The translations under genes were made by a program, and so were the position numbers. The notes beneath the pieces are model-generated. The model saw only the letters and a list, made by a program, of their open reading frames with translations. It made no database searches and had not been told where the DNA came from. 33,379 nucleotides of DNA from Candidatus Bipolaricaulota bacterium (lineage in GTDB: Bacteria; Bipolaricaulota; Bipolaricaulia; UBA7950; UBA9294). The stretch's first letter is position 1. Each line of letters opens with the position of its first letter. Of this stretch, positions 1 to 10,182 are shown piece after piece. The stretch spans positions 1 to 33,379 of the forward strand of contig RXOA01000009.1 of assembly GCA_003979035.1 (NCBI GenBank), read 5' to 3'.

Positions 1-2
1 GA

Positions 3-587
3 TTGGTCAACGCATTGACGCTTGCCGGCAAGCTGATCGGCGCGCTGCCGCAGCACGCCCATACGCCGGAGACATCGAGCGAGCGGCAGGGTTTTATCCA
101 TCTCTCGAGTATCGAGGGGAACGCCTATCGCGCGGAGCTTCGGTTCATCTTGCGAGCATTCGAGATGGATGAACTGAACGGATACGGGGAGTTCTTGTCG
201 GCTCTCGTTGATGCGCTTTCGAAGAGTGAACCGCGGGCTCGCTTCGACATCCACACGCGAGCGCAGTACCGAAACATGCGCTACTGGTTGGAGAACGACA
301 TGCGGCCGGCCGATCTGGCGATCGAAGCGATTCGTCGCGTCGGGCTGACTCCCCGAGTCACCCCGATACGCGGCGGCACCGATGGGTCACAACTGACCGA
401 GCGCGGTCTGCCTACACCGAACCTGTTTGCCGGAACGCACAACGCTCATGGCCCGCTGGAATGGGTGGCTCTCGAAGACATGGCCAAGGGAGTCGATGTC
501 TGCGAGCAGCTTGTGCGGCTTTGGGCAGGGCAGGACCGGGACCGGGCGACGGGCGATAGGCCGCAAGGCCTGAGAGACGCTGCGTGA
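3..587 (+). CDS. pepT: Peptidase T (tripeptide aminopeptidase, M20B), C-terminal part, truncated by window start
   Basis: Translated GGTDGSQLTERGLPTPNLFAGTHNAHGPLEWVALEDM is characteristic of the PepT C-terminus. Confidence 0.9.
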   Translation: MVNALTLAGKLIGALPQHAHTPETSSERQGFIHLSSIEGNAYRAELRFILRAFEMDELNGYGEFLSALVDALSKSEPRARFDIHTRAQYRNMRYWLENDMRPADLAIEAIRRVGLTPRVTPIRGGTDGSQLTERGLPTPNLFAGTHNAHGPLEWVALEDMAKGVDVCEQLVRLWAGQDRDRATGDRPQGLRDAA

Positions 588-889
588 TGGGCGTTCTCGA
601 AGCGTTTATGCTTGCCTGTTTCGCCGTGAGTTGGCCGATCTCAATTGCCAGGGCGCTTCGAACCAAGCGAGTGGATGGGAAGAGTCCGCTGTTCATGATG
701 TTGATCTGCATGGGCTACGCATTCGGGATCGCCAACAAGCTGCTGGGCCGCCTCGATTGGGTGACGGCGCTGTATGCGTTCAACATGGTTCTTGTGCTCG
801 TGGATCTTGTGTTGTGGTTCCGCTATCGCACCGGAAAGCTTCTGTGGATTGCGCCGCGGTCAAGCGGCCGAGAGCGCGATCACCTCTAG
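587..889 (+). CDS. Small SemiSWEET/PQ-loop-like membrane protein
   Basis: About 100 aa, three hydrophobic segments, SWPISIARALRTKRVDGKSPLF motif; ATG overlaps the pepT stop (TGATG). Confidence 0.65.
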   Translation: MGVLEAFMLACFAVSWPISIARALRTKRVDGKSPLFMMLICMGYAFGIANKLLGRLDWVTALYAFNMVLVLVDLVLWFRYRTGKLLWIAPRSSGRERDHL

Positions 890-1453
890 ACGTTTCCCGA
901 CTCGCTGTTCGCCGCTCAGCCAGGGGACGCTCAAGTTGGACCGCGCGGGTTGTGGGTGCGAGGAGTAGGAAAGGCGTGACGACACGCCAAGTGCGAACCC
1001 CTTTGGGATCCTCGCCGAAGACCCCTGACGAGCGACCTAGTTTTCCCCAACGTGTTCGGCTGACGGACGGATGTGTGAACGGTCCGGCCGACGACTGGCA
1101 GCCAATAGGCCGCTCCAATGACAATCCGGGGGCGACCGACGCCATTCGCCCGGTGGGAGCGTCTCGAAGATGACGTTGTGAGAGTGGTCAACGGTCCTGA
1201 TCTTGATACCGGTTCAAGCGCGGTCAAGCCGACCGGGTTCGTCGTGGCCGAGTGAATGACCGCGCACGGCGCCGGCTGGATGGCGGCTTGCATGGGCCCG
1301 GAGCGTCGTCGGTTCGGGTTGTCTAGGAAGACCCCTTTCGCGGAGTGGAGACAACGGAGATCCCCGCCGCCGAACTGAAACGGTGTGCCGCCGTCATGTG
1401 CTGCGTGGAGTGCACAAACGGAGTAGACTCCTTGCTTCCCAAAGGAGGCAGCC

Positions 1454-3490
1454 ATGCGCAGTCCCGAGCACACCGCAGCGGAAACCGAAACGCCACGTGG
1501 CGTACAGATAGAAGATCTGCTCCGCTATCGCTTTCTCTCCTCGCCCAAGGTCTCGCCCGATGCAAGGTGGTCGGCGTTTGTCGTGAAGCAAGCAAGCGCC
1601 GATTCCAAAGGCTACGACAGCAATCTGTTTCTCGTCGATCTGGAAGGCGGCGGCGTCCGACAGCTGACTTCGTCGGGGAAAGACGGTGTGTTCGTCTGGT
1701 CCGAGGATTCCCGGTCGATCATCTTCGCATCGAAGCGGGATGAGAAGACAGGGGAGAACGGGGCCAAGAGAGAGCCATCAACGGATCTGTATCGAATCTT
1801 CCTGAACGGCGGCGAAGCGCTGCCGTTGGCCACAGTCCCGCTCGCTGTCGAGCAGCTTCGATTGGCCGACGACCACCGACTGTTGATCATGGCGCGCATG
1901 GCTCCGGGAACGAGCGAACTCGGGGGCGGAGACAATCCAACCTCCGACGGGGATGACTACGAGGTGCTGGACGAGATCCCCTATTGGCAGAACGGAATTG
2001 GATTCACCAACCGCCGCCGCGTTCATCTGTTTGTCTACGATCTGGAGACGAGCGAAACCGAAGAGCTTCTTCGCGAAGAGGGCGATCTGGAAATCGCTTC
2101 GTTTGATGTGCTCGGCGGAGTTGTCGCCGCCACCGGACGGAGGTTTGGCGGGAAGGCCCCGGTCACGGACGAACTCTGGACCGTCGATGTCGATGAAGGC
2201 CGAACGCGTTGCCTGTCGCGAGACACCCTCAGCCTGGGCGAACCGCGGTTTCTCACGCAGGATCATGTCGCCGTCCTCGGCACGGACATGGGTGTGTACG
2301 GCTTGAATCAAAGCCGTGAGGTCTATGTCGCGGAGCTTGCATCGGGGACACTGGGATCGATCACGCCGGATTGGGAACGGATGCCCGGGAACCGCGTCAC
2401 CGGCGATTGCCGCCACGGCGGCGGGCCGACGCTGCTTGCCCACGGCGGGTCACTGTATGTCGTGGTCACCGACGGCGGAAACGCGGTGTTGGAGAAAGTC
2501 CTGCGCGACGGCAACGTGGAACGGATGGCGGACATTGAAGGTTCGATCGATGCATTCGATGTCTGCGATCGCGGCTTGGTGTACGTTGCGCTCCGCGCCG
2601 ACTGCCTCCAGGAGCTGTACATTCGGCGCGGCGATCGAGAGACAAGACTCACGTCGATCAACGGCGAAGCTCTTGTCGCGGATCTTCCCCTTCCCGAGGC
2701 GTTTTCGGTCAGGACCGCAGACGGGACGGAGATCGATGCGTGGATGATCCGGCCGGTGGAGTTCGAGTCCGGTCGATCGTATCCGTCGGTCCTCGAGATT
2801 CATGGAGGGCCTAAAACGGCGTACGGGACGGTATTTATTCACGAGATGCAAATGCTGGCAGCGCATGGGTACGCTGTGATCTACTGCAATCCACGCGGGT
2901 CGGCGGGCCGAGGCGACGAGTTCGCGGAGATTCGCGGCAAGTACGGGACGGTCGACTACGAGGACATCATGGCCGTAGTGGATCATGCGTTGACCGCCTA
3001 CCCGTTCCTTGATTCGGATCGGATCGGCGTGACCGGCGGCTCGTACGGCGGTTACATGACCAATTGGATCATCGGTCACACCGATCGTTTTGCCGCGGCA
3101 TGCTCACAGCGCTCGATTGCCAACTGGGCCTCGATGATGTGTACCACCGACATCGGGTACTTCTTCACGCCGGATCAGATCGCCGCGTCCCCATGGGACG
3201 AAGGCGGCGTCGGAGCGGACAAGCTGTGGTGGCATTCCCCGCTGAAATATGCCGACAAGGCGGCGACGCCGACGCTGTTCATCCACTCCGAGCAGGATTA
3301 TCGCTGTTGGCTCACCGAGGGGCTGCAGATGTTCACCGCATTGCGCGCCCACGGCGTCGACAGCCGGCTCGTGATATTCCGCGGCGAGAACCACGAACTG
3401 TCGCGCAGCGGCAAGCCGCTCCATCGAATCCGCAGGCTCCAAGAGATGCTGGACTGGTTCGACAAGTATCTGAAGGGGAATGACGTCTGA
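1454..3490 (+). CDS. S9 family (prolyl oligopeptidase/acylaminoacyl-peptidase-like) serine peptidase
   Basis: Beta-propeller-like N-terminal part, catalytic GGSYGGYMTNW motif, C-terminal D and H motifs (SEQDYR, GENHELS); RBS AAAGGAGG just upstream. Confidence 0.92.
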   Translation: MRSPEHTAAETETPRGVQIEDLLRYRFLSSPKVSPDARWSAFVVKQASADSKGYDSNLFLVDLEGGGVRQLTSSGKDGVFVWSEDSRSIIFASKRDEKTGENGAKREPSTDLYRIFLNGGEALPLATVPLAVEQLRLADDHRLLIMARMAPGTSELGGGDNPTSDGDDYEVLDEIPYWQNGIGFTNRRRVHLFVYDLETSETEELLREEGDLEIASFDVLGGVVAATGRRFGGKAPVTDELWTVDVDEGRTRCLSRDTLSLGEPRFLTQDHVAVLGTDMGVYGLNQSREVYVAELASGTLGSITPDWERMPGNRVTGDCRHGGGPTLLAHGGSLYVVVTDGGNAVLEKVLRDGNVERMADIEGSIDAFDVCDRGLVYVALRADCLQELYIRRGDRETRLTSINGEALVADLPLPEAFSVRTADGTEIDAWMIRPVEFESGRSYPSVLEIHGGPKTAYGTVFIHEMQMLAAHGYAVIYCNPRGSAGRGDEFAEIRGKYGTVDYEDIMAVVDHALTAYPFLDSDRIGVTGGSYGGYMTNWIIGHTDRFAAACSQRSIANWASMMCTTDIGYFFTPDQIAASPWDEGGVGADKLWWHSPLKYADKAATPTLFIHSEQDYRCWLTEGLQMFTALRAHGVDSRLVIFRGENHELSRSGKPLHRIRRLQEMLDWFDKYLKGNDV

Positions 3491-3524
3491 TCTCTCGATC
3501 AATCCTCGACCATCGGAACCTGAA

Positions 3525-3555
3525 CTCCCGCTTGGGGATCAGTCCCAAGCGGGAG
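3525..3555 (+). terminator. Perfect 12-bp stem hairpin after the S9 peptidase gene
   Basis: CTCCCGCTTGGG-gatcagt-CCCAAGCGGGAG; no clear U-tract on the + strand. Confidence 0.55.
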
Positions 3556-3592
3556 CTTGAGCGATGGAACCCGATACACCAACGACCAAGCC

Positions 3593-4303
3593 CTATCCCA
3601 GCAGCTTCTCGCCGACCACTCCCACGATGAATCCTAACGTCGCTCCCAGTGCCGGGGTCCAGTGGCGCTTCATCTTCGCCAGCGGAGCGATGTCCTGGAA
3701 GACCAGATAGAGGATGCCTCCGCCCGCGACAAGCATCAACGCACCGACCGGGACTTGCTTCGATTGAAGGAAGAAGTACCCGAGAAGTCCTGCGGCGGGT
3801 CCCAGGAAACTCAGCGCGAACATCATCCCAAGAACTCGTCGGGCAGTTGCCCGGCCCGCGATGAGTTCTCGATAGGCATTGAACCCTTCGGGAAGATTCT
3901 GCGCGCCGATGAAGATGGCGAGCAGCACGCCGAGCCGGGGGTTGTGAGGAAACACGGCTCCCAGAGAAACCGCTTCAGGAAGGAAGTCGAGCAACATCGC
4001 CATGAACTGTGCCCTGGATCCACCACAACAGGAGAGCTTCTCGTCGATCAGCATGAACAGGCCAGATCCGGAGCAAAACAGCAGGATCCCTAACCACAGC
4101 GGAAGAGAATCCAGGCCCATCGGAACCAGAGCGAACGCAACGGCCGCGATGAGCACGCCGCCGCCGAATGCGACGACAGCATGGATGGCTTCCTTGACGG
4201 CTTCATCCTTCTTGACCGGAAGAGACTTCGCGGCCAGCGCCCCAAGGATCATCGTCAATCCTGCGGCCCAGCAATACATGGCGATAGAGAACGGCTCCCG
4301 CAT
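3593..4303 (-). CDS. ZIP family metal transporter
   Basis: Eight hydrophobic segments, AQNLPEGFNAYREL and LLDFLPEAVSLGA resemble ZIP TM4/TM5; ATG at 4303 has a GGAGG RBS; the upstream extension to 4408 is probably not coding. Confidence 0.8.
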   Translation of the reverse strand: MREPFSIAMYCWAAGLTMILGALAAKSLPVKKDEAVKEAIHAVVAFGGGVLIAAVAFALVPMGLDSLPLWLGILLFCSGSGLFMLIDEKLSCCGGSRAQFMAMLLDFLPEAVSLGAVFPHNPRLGVLLAIFIGAQNLPEGFNAYRELIAGRATARRVLGMMFALSFLGPAAGLLGYFFLQSKQVPVGALMLVAGGGILYLVFQDIAPLAKMKRHWTPALGATLGFIVGVVGEKLLG

Positions 4304-4571
4304 CACGTTTCCTCCCATCCAAGAAGCTCTCGCCGAACCAAGACCTTCTCCCCACACTAGTTGCCCTGGACGGACGAAGCAAGCGATAGCGAGCAGCGGC
4401 TGGGTCACGCCATCTTGCGTCGTACGTCAGCAACCTCGGCTGCATCGGCTCGCGACGTGCGCTGGCGTGGAAGCATGCAGCGATCGGATTGTATACTCTG
4501 CAAATCCAAGTGCCGGATGTGGCTCCGTGTGGGTGCGGGGTGCATCATCCCGCAATGCAGAAGAGGCCGCG

Positions 4572-5522
4572 ATGGTTCAGATTTTCCCTCTCCCTGTTTC
4601 ACAGCCACTCGTGCCGGAAGACGCGGAACGGCAGACACTTTCCGGCTTCGTGCTTGGGGCTATTCGGCAGAATGGGTTGATCGTGGAGTCCGGTGACGTG
4701 TTGTGTCTGAGTTCCAAGATTGCGGGCCTGTACGAGGGCCGTACCGTCCGTTTGGATTCCGTCGTCCCATCCCGGCGCGCAAGATGGTTGGCCCGGATCT
4801 TCGAGAAAGATCCGCGCAAGATGGAACTGATGATTAGAAGCGGGAAAGTCGCCGGCGTGATGCCCATGCGGCGGATGGCCACGAAACGTGGCGGTGCCCA
4901 GGCCATGGACCGGCTTGCCACCGACCCGCGAACCCGCAGTCGGGCCCTTGCACTCGTTGAGCGGTTCGAATTCTTCATGGCGATGCACGGCGCGCTCATT
5001 AATGAGGCCGGCATCGACATCATGAACTCGCCGCCGGGCTACGTCAGTCAGCTTCCCGAGGCACCGGGGCGCACCGCGGCCGACCTGCGACGCACACTGA
5101 AGGACGCTTTGGGCTTCAGTGTCCCCGTCATCATTACCGACACGGTGGCCCCAATTGGCCGTCTTGGCACAGTCGACGTCGCGATTGGATTCTCCGGGCT
5201 CGCTCCTGTCGAGCGGAAGCTGATTGCCGAAGATCTTTTCGGGGATCTTCGGCCCGGGGGAGCGAACATCATCGTTGACTCGATTGCGGCCATTGCTGGC
5301 GCCGTGATGGGGCAAACGACCGAGATGACTCCGATGGCCCTTGTGCGAGGTTGCGACTACACCCCCGAAGAAGAAGACGACTTCTCATCCGCCGAGCGGT
5401 GCATGGAGAGATTGAGCTACCCGCAGGGAACTGTTGTGTCCGGGACGCTGCTCACCGTCCTTTGCACCGTTTGGTACCACCTGGTGAGCTTTGTCGTCTC
5501 GGGCCCTCGATTCAAGCGGTGA
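4572..5522 (+). CDS. CofE-like (COG1478) gamma-glutamyl ligase family protein
   Basis: Motifs LCLSSKIAGLYEGRTVRL, INEAGIDIMNSP, VIITDTVAPIGRLGTVDVAIGFSGLAP, LVRGCDY; start taken at ATG 4572 rather than the ORF-track 4002. Confidence 0.75.
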   Translation: MVQIFPLPVSQPLVPEDAERQTLSGFVLGAIRQNGLIVESGDVLCLSSKIAGLYEGRTVRLDSVVPSRRARWLARIFEKDPRKMELMIRSGKVAGVMPMRRMATKRGGAQAMDRLATDPRTRSRALALVERFEFFMAMHGALINEAGIDIMNSPPGYVSQLPEAPGRTAADLRRTLKDALGFSVPVIITDTVAPIGRLGTVDVAIGFSGLAPVERKLIAEDLFGDLRPGGANIIVDSIAAIAGAVMGQTTEMTPMALVRGCDYTPEEEDDFSSAERCMERLSYPQGTVVSGTLLTVLCTVWYHLVSFVVSGPRFKR

Positions 5523-6246
5523 CGTGCAGCCCTTTGGTTGACCGGACGCACTCCCCTCGCAGCGAGGCCCGGTCGGATGTCGCATGACCGTGTGTTCCGC
5601 CGCGACGGGTTCCGGGATGTCTGTGAATGTCAAGCGGGCCCTCAGACGTCGATCGATTCGAAACGCAGCATCAGGGAGTGTCTCACGCAGGCGACATCAT
5701 TCTGGTCAAGCGAATCCGGCGCGCCCCACCTGGTAGCAATCGTTGGCTGCACCTGCGCCATCGCTCACGAGGTGCCTCGTGTGCGTGTGCGTCGCCGGGA
5801 GAAGCAGAGGTGCCGGAGGGCCATCCATCGGCCCTGTCAGCCAATGCTCACCGGGTAGGCAGAGGGTCGGTCGAACATCGGGCTCGTCGTGTATCGCCGA
5901 AACAGGGACTTGCGCCTGCGCAAGATCCCCACGCCCGGAAGGTATGGCCTGACGCTGTGACCCATTGTCCATCCCTGCCGTGAGCCGGCGACTCGGCATT
6001 CGCCCTGCGCCGCACCCTGCGGAGAGGGGTGTCCAATCGCGAAAGGGCGCCAACACTTCAAATCCTGCTGATGATGTTGTTCGCGGACTGCTCCTCAGAG
6101 GGGCTCGGGAGGCGCGTCGCGTGGTCCGGCAGCCCCGGCGCGAACACTGGAAGCTAAAGCCCGCAGGGTATGAAGCGATCGACAGTCGCCCGCGCGGGCT
6201 TGAATGCAGTATCTTGGAGCATCACGGCGGTGGACGGGAGATCCCG

Positions 6247-7179
6247 ATGCGACAGGCGATTGACTGGCTCAGCGAAGTCACCGGCTTCGATCCCCAAACG
6301 ATCAGCAATCTGCTGCTCACGGCGGGGATTGTCGTCGCCCTGTGGTTGATCCGCTGGGCGTTTCTCGCGGTGATGAACCGGAGAGCGGCCGATCCGCGGG
6401 TCCGCTATCGCTGGAGGAAGATCGCAACGTACTCGGCGTCGATTGTCGGGATCATTCTCGTAGGTCGGGTTTGGCTCGAAGGGATTCAATCGCTGGTGAC
6501 CTACTTCGGGCTTCTGTCGGCGGGAATCGCCGTGGCGTTGAGAGATCCTATCGTCAACTGGTTTGGGTGGGCGTTTATCGGTTGGCGACGCCCATTCACC
6601 ATTGGAGATCGAATCCAGATCGGGTCGCTTGCCGGCGACGTGATCGACATCGGCGTGTCGACATTCTCCGTGCTCGAGGTTACATCGCCGGAGTCCGGAG
6701 AGCAGATCACCGGGCGGATCGTTCACGTGCCGAACGGGAAGGTCTTCGTGGAGCCGGTCGTCAACATCACGCAGGGATTCAATTACGTTTGGAACGAAAT
6801 TCCGATTATCGTTACGTTTGAGTCCGACTGGCGCCGGGCGAAGCGGATGATCGAGGAGATCCTGAAGAAGCGGGTGGAATCGGTGACAGACGAAGCTGCC
6901 CGTTTTATCCGGGAAGCGTCAAGGAAGTTCCTGATCCATTCCGCAAACGTCCATCCTGTTGTCTACACGCACATCTCGAGCGACGGCATCGAATTGACGG
7001 CCCGCTACATTTGTGAAGCCAGGTCGAGGAGAAAGACGTCCGAAGCCGTCAGCGAAGCGATCCTGGAGGCGTTTGCCGCCGAGCCGGCAATCGACTTCGC
7101 CTACAAGACCTCGCGTGTCTTCCGCCAAACTGAGGAAGGGAAAGAAGCCCTCCGCACGCAGCCTCCGTCCGGTGGTTGA
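6247..7179 (+). CDS. MscS family mechanosensitive ion channel
   Basis: LLSAGIAVALRDPIVNWFGWAFIGWRRPFTIGDRIQIGSLAGDVIDIGVSTFSVLEV and HVPNGKVFVEPVVNIT typical of MscS beta domain. Confidence 0.88.
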   Translation: MRQAIDWLSEVTGFDPQTISNLLLTAGIVVALWLIRWAFLAVMNRRAADPRVRYRWRKIATYSASIVGIILVGRVWLEGIQSLVTYFGLLSAGIAVALRDPIVNWFGWAFIGWRRPFTIGDRIQIGSLAGDVIDIGVSTFSVLEVTSPESGEQITGRIVHVPNGKVFVEPVVNITQGFNYVWNEIPIIVTFESDWRRAKRMIEEILKKRVESVTDEAARFIREASRKFLIHSANVHPVVYTHISSDGIELTARYICEARSRRKTSEAVSEAILEAFAAEPAIDFAYKTSRVFRQTEEGKEALRTQPPSGG

Positions 7180-7679
7180 GATCGCGTCTCACAAGGCATT
7201 CCTATGACGATCTCACCGTCGATCGGATCGAACCCTGTATCACGCGTCGGGATTGGTTGGGGGATGGAGCCCCGTCCGAATTCATGGGACGACGCGAGAT
7301 GGCGGGAAGATGTCACGGCCACACACAAGGAGAGGATGATTGGCCTGCCGTGGCGAGTTCCGCGCAAGCCGCATGAGCGGACTGCCCCCTCACGAGAGAA
7401 CTGATGAGCTTGGGAACCCTTGATCGGCCATCTGCAGTTGAGCTTGAAAGGATGCTTCGACGTGAACCAAGGTTTGTTCTTGTCGAAACGGGATTCATCG
7501 ATGCCCATCAGGAATCCGCGACCTGCCCCCCCCCGTCACATGCCTTCGCGACAACCACAGCGTGCTCGTAGGAAGACGGCACAATCGCCAGAGCCGATCG
7601 CGGCATCGGCACTCAGAGGATGCGGCGGATCGAGCCAGCCATTGAATCGCAGCGGCCGCGACGGTCGGGGGGCTCGTGA

Positions 7680-8237
7680 CTACGGCTTGCACACCGCGAG
7701 CACGTTCCTTGCGAAGCTTCTTGCCGCTTCAAGATCCTCCGGGGTGGGATGTCGGCGCGCATCCTCGATGTATGTGATCCACTGTTTTTCGTCGGGAATC
7801 ACGCTGTTGCGGATGAACGTTTCGATTTCCGGTGACGGCGCTCCCTGGCAGCTGAAGAATCCGAGGAATTCAATGCCCTTCTCTCGGCAGGCGTCTTCGA
7901 ACGAACCCGGACATCTGCCGGCCCAACGTTCGTGCATCTCCTTCTTCCACGCAGTGCCCTCCGGCATCATCGTCGAGTGCGTGACGAAGCCGGCGAGTCT
8001 CAGGGCTGAGCCCGCCGGGATCCGAGCGAGGAATTCCTTTGCCGGAGCTGCAATGTCGGATGAATGGCACGTAGACCCGAGGAAGACAATCTCGAAGCTC
8101 GGAAGGACATCCACGTCCACATCGCCAATCGAAGCGACACGCACCTTGTGGGCTAGGGCTTTCGCCTCTTCACCGATGGATGTTGCGATTCTCTTGGTAT
8201 TCCCCGTTTCGCTGAAGTACGCAACCAGGATCTTCAC
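7680..8237 (-). CDS. Flavodoxin family protein
   Basis: N-terminal (V)KILVAYFSETGNTKRIATSIGEEA FMN-binding loop; GTG start at 8237 with GGGAGG RBS. Confidence 0.85.
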   Translation of the reverse strand: MKILVAYFSETGNTKRIATSIGEEAKALAHKVRVASIGDVDVDVLPSFEIVFLGSTCHSSDIAAPAKEFLARIPAGSALRLAGFVTHSTMMPEGTAWKKEMHERWAGRCPGSFEDACREKGIEFLGFFSCQGAPSPEIETFIRNSVIPDEKQWITYIEDARRHPTPEDLEAARSFARNVLAVCKP

Positions 8238-8754
8238 AGACCTGCCTCCCTGTTCTTGAGGATGACGGTAGTGTACGGGTGCCGCGCTGAGTGCGGAAGC
8301 TTCAGCTGTCGATCCGTTGTCCTCCGAAGCCGACGGTACCTGGATCGGCATCCTGTCTAATCCGCTCAAGCGAACGGACGATGGAGCGAATCCGGGCGAC
8401 ACGGCGACGCAGTGCTCGTAGGTCGTCGACGCGATGATCCACCAGGAGATCCAATCGGCAAGCATGTTTTCGAATCTCCCCGGGTCGTTCAAACCTACAT
8501 CAAGCAACGTCGGAAGCGCCGCCATCATCCGTTCACAGGTGTGTGGAGAGGATGTCCTTCATCGTTCAGGCGTCCTTTGCTGCGGCAGACTCGCATTCGG
8601 CGGAATCGATACCGGAGCCGTGCTCCAATTCTCCCGCGCTGCGCGGATGGCTTCGATCAGACAGGAGGCACGCGTGATTCTGTTTCCTGCGCTTCCCGTG
8701 TAAAGACGCGCAAGCTCAGCAGGACGGCAACAGCGGACGAATCGGGCCTGTAGT

Positions 8755-9642
8755 TCAGAAGCCCTCGAGAACTCTCACAAGGATGATGGCGAAGCCGATC
8801 AGCCCGCCGAGCAGGAGCCACTCTGCTATGCTCGAGGACGGCTCTTCCGATTGACCTTCGGCAGTCGTCTCGGGATCTGTCACGGGTTCCGTTTCAGAAT
8901 CTGCCTCTTGGTCCACCTCTGGATCGATGACGCCGGCTTGAGCGAGCCAGGATGCGTCGGGAGCAATCTCTGCCTGGCTGCAGAGCTGCACTGCACGAAC
9001 GGCGTCGATGTCAGAACAATTCGACCCAAGGCGCGCATCGAACTGAGGCTTGGTCAGATTCTCTTGGGCGATCCAGACAGCCGCCTGGATCGCGCAGGCG
9101 CCTGGGTGCTCATCTTGTCGGACGGATTCGCGAAGCACACGCTCGACAGGGGCAGATGCCATCCCCAGGATTCGATAGATCGTCCCCGCATCCGGCAGAC
9201 GTTGGCTTGCGTCAAGGCAGTAGGCTTCAAGCCCCACCGACCGTGTTTCATCCGGCTTCAATTCGATGAATCGGGATGCCTCCATGTTGATGGCGACGTT
9301 GAACTCCACCGGGGAACGAACCACAAGCCGTTGAACTCCGGCTATGTCGCATCCCAGAAGCAGCCCAGGATTGATGGTTACGGCAAGCGTGATGTTCAGC
9401 GTGGACGTGATCGACATATCGATGGCAGCACCGATGCTCCCGGTGGCCTCCAGCTCTACGTCAACGTATCCTCGATTTGCGGCCTCAAGAAGCGTGATCC
9501 GGTTCTCGATCCAGGCGATGCTCTCATCTGCGGATGCGGCCGATCCGGAAACGAACAACAGGAGAATCGCGGCGATGCAGGCAGATACAACCGCAACCGC
9601 CGATACCGAGCACTTCTGCCGAGCGACCTTGCTTCCCACCAC
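8755..9642 (-). CDS. Exported, C-terminally membrane-anchored protein with possible thioester-domain-like motifs
   Basis: Signal peptide (VSAVAVVSACIAAILLLFVSGSAASA), YCLDAS and IQAAVW motifs, acidic linker, C-terminal TM helix EWLLLGGLIGFAIILVRVLEGF; exact start uncertain. Confidence 0.6.
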   Translation of the reverse strand: MVGSKVARQKCSVSAVAVVSACIAAILLLFVSGSAASADESIAWIENRITLLEAANRGYVDVELEATGSIGAAIDMSITSTLNITLAVTINPGLLLGCDIAGVQRLVVRSPVEFNVAINMEASRFIELKPDETRSVGLEAYCLDASQRLPDAGTIYRILGMASAPVERVLRESVRQDEHPGACAIQAAVWIAQENLTKPQFDARLGSNCSDIDAVRAVQLCSQAEIAPDASWLAQAGVIDPEVDQEADSETEPVTDPETTAEGQSEEPSSSIAEWLLLGGLIGFAIILVRVLEGF

Positions 9643-9891
9643 GATCAGCGAGCACACCTCCCGCAGGTGTGAATCACCCCAGCATAGCACGGATTGGCGC
9701 ACAAAATCCCGCAGCGCGAAATCGGGGGACAGAAAACCAAGATTCCGGTCCCTGGCGAGGCGGGACAAGCCACGACGCGCGTTCCGGATTCAGTCCGCAG
9801 GTTCTTTTCCGTGGCGGCTCCCTCGGCGAACGTCTCCTGGGCCACCTGTCGATCTTGTCCCGCACACCGCTGAACGCAGCGAGGCTCTCTT

Positions 9892-9924
9892 CATCCGATC
9901 CGTTGGCCTCGAACGGATCGGATG
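9892..9924. repeat. Perfect 13-bp inverted repeat with 7-nt spacer
   Basis: CATCCGATCCGTT-ggcctcg-AACGGATCGGATG. Confidence 0.7.
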
Positions 9925-9982
9925 GACTCCGCGATGCCAGACTTGCATCCCTGTTGGATGCGTGAAGACGGGAAGTCTCCAA

Positions 9983-10036
9983 ACAAGAAACCCTTCGACC
10001 TGGTGGCCGAAGGGCGCGTTTCGAACGATTGGCACC
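9983..10036 (+). repeat. Left copy of 54-bp direct repeat (putative att-like boundary / recombinase 3'-end remnant)
   Basis: 51/54 identical to 13895-13948; encodes KKPFDLVAEGRV-NDWH in + frame; includes the last 7 nt of tRNA-His as TGGCACC. Confidence 0.8.
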
Positions 10037-10182
10037 CCGTGGTTGACTACTTTCGAACGACTCCGGCAATTAGCAGCGCCAGCCGATTCTTTCCTACAGG
10101 GTCTCAGAAGGAGGCGCAGTGACCGTTCGCATCTCGCTGGAGGCATCCGGACTGTTCAACTTCACGGTAGGGAGGTAACAGC

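Noticed and set aside
4002-4571. N-terminal extension of the 506-aa ORF
   Set aside because: Antisense to the ZIP gene; CofE-like similarity begins at ATG 4572
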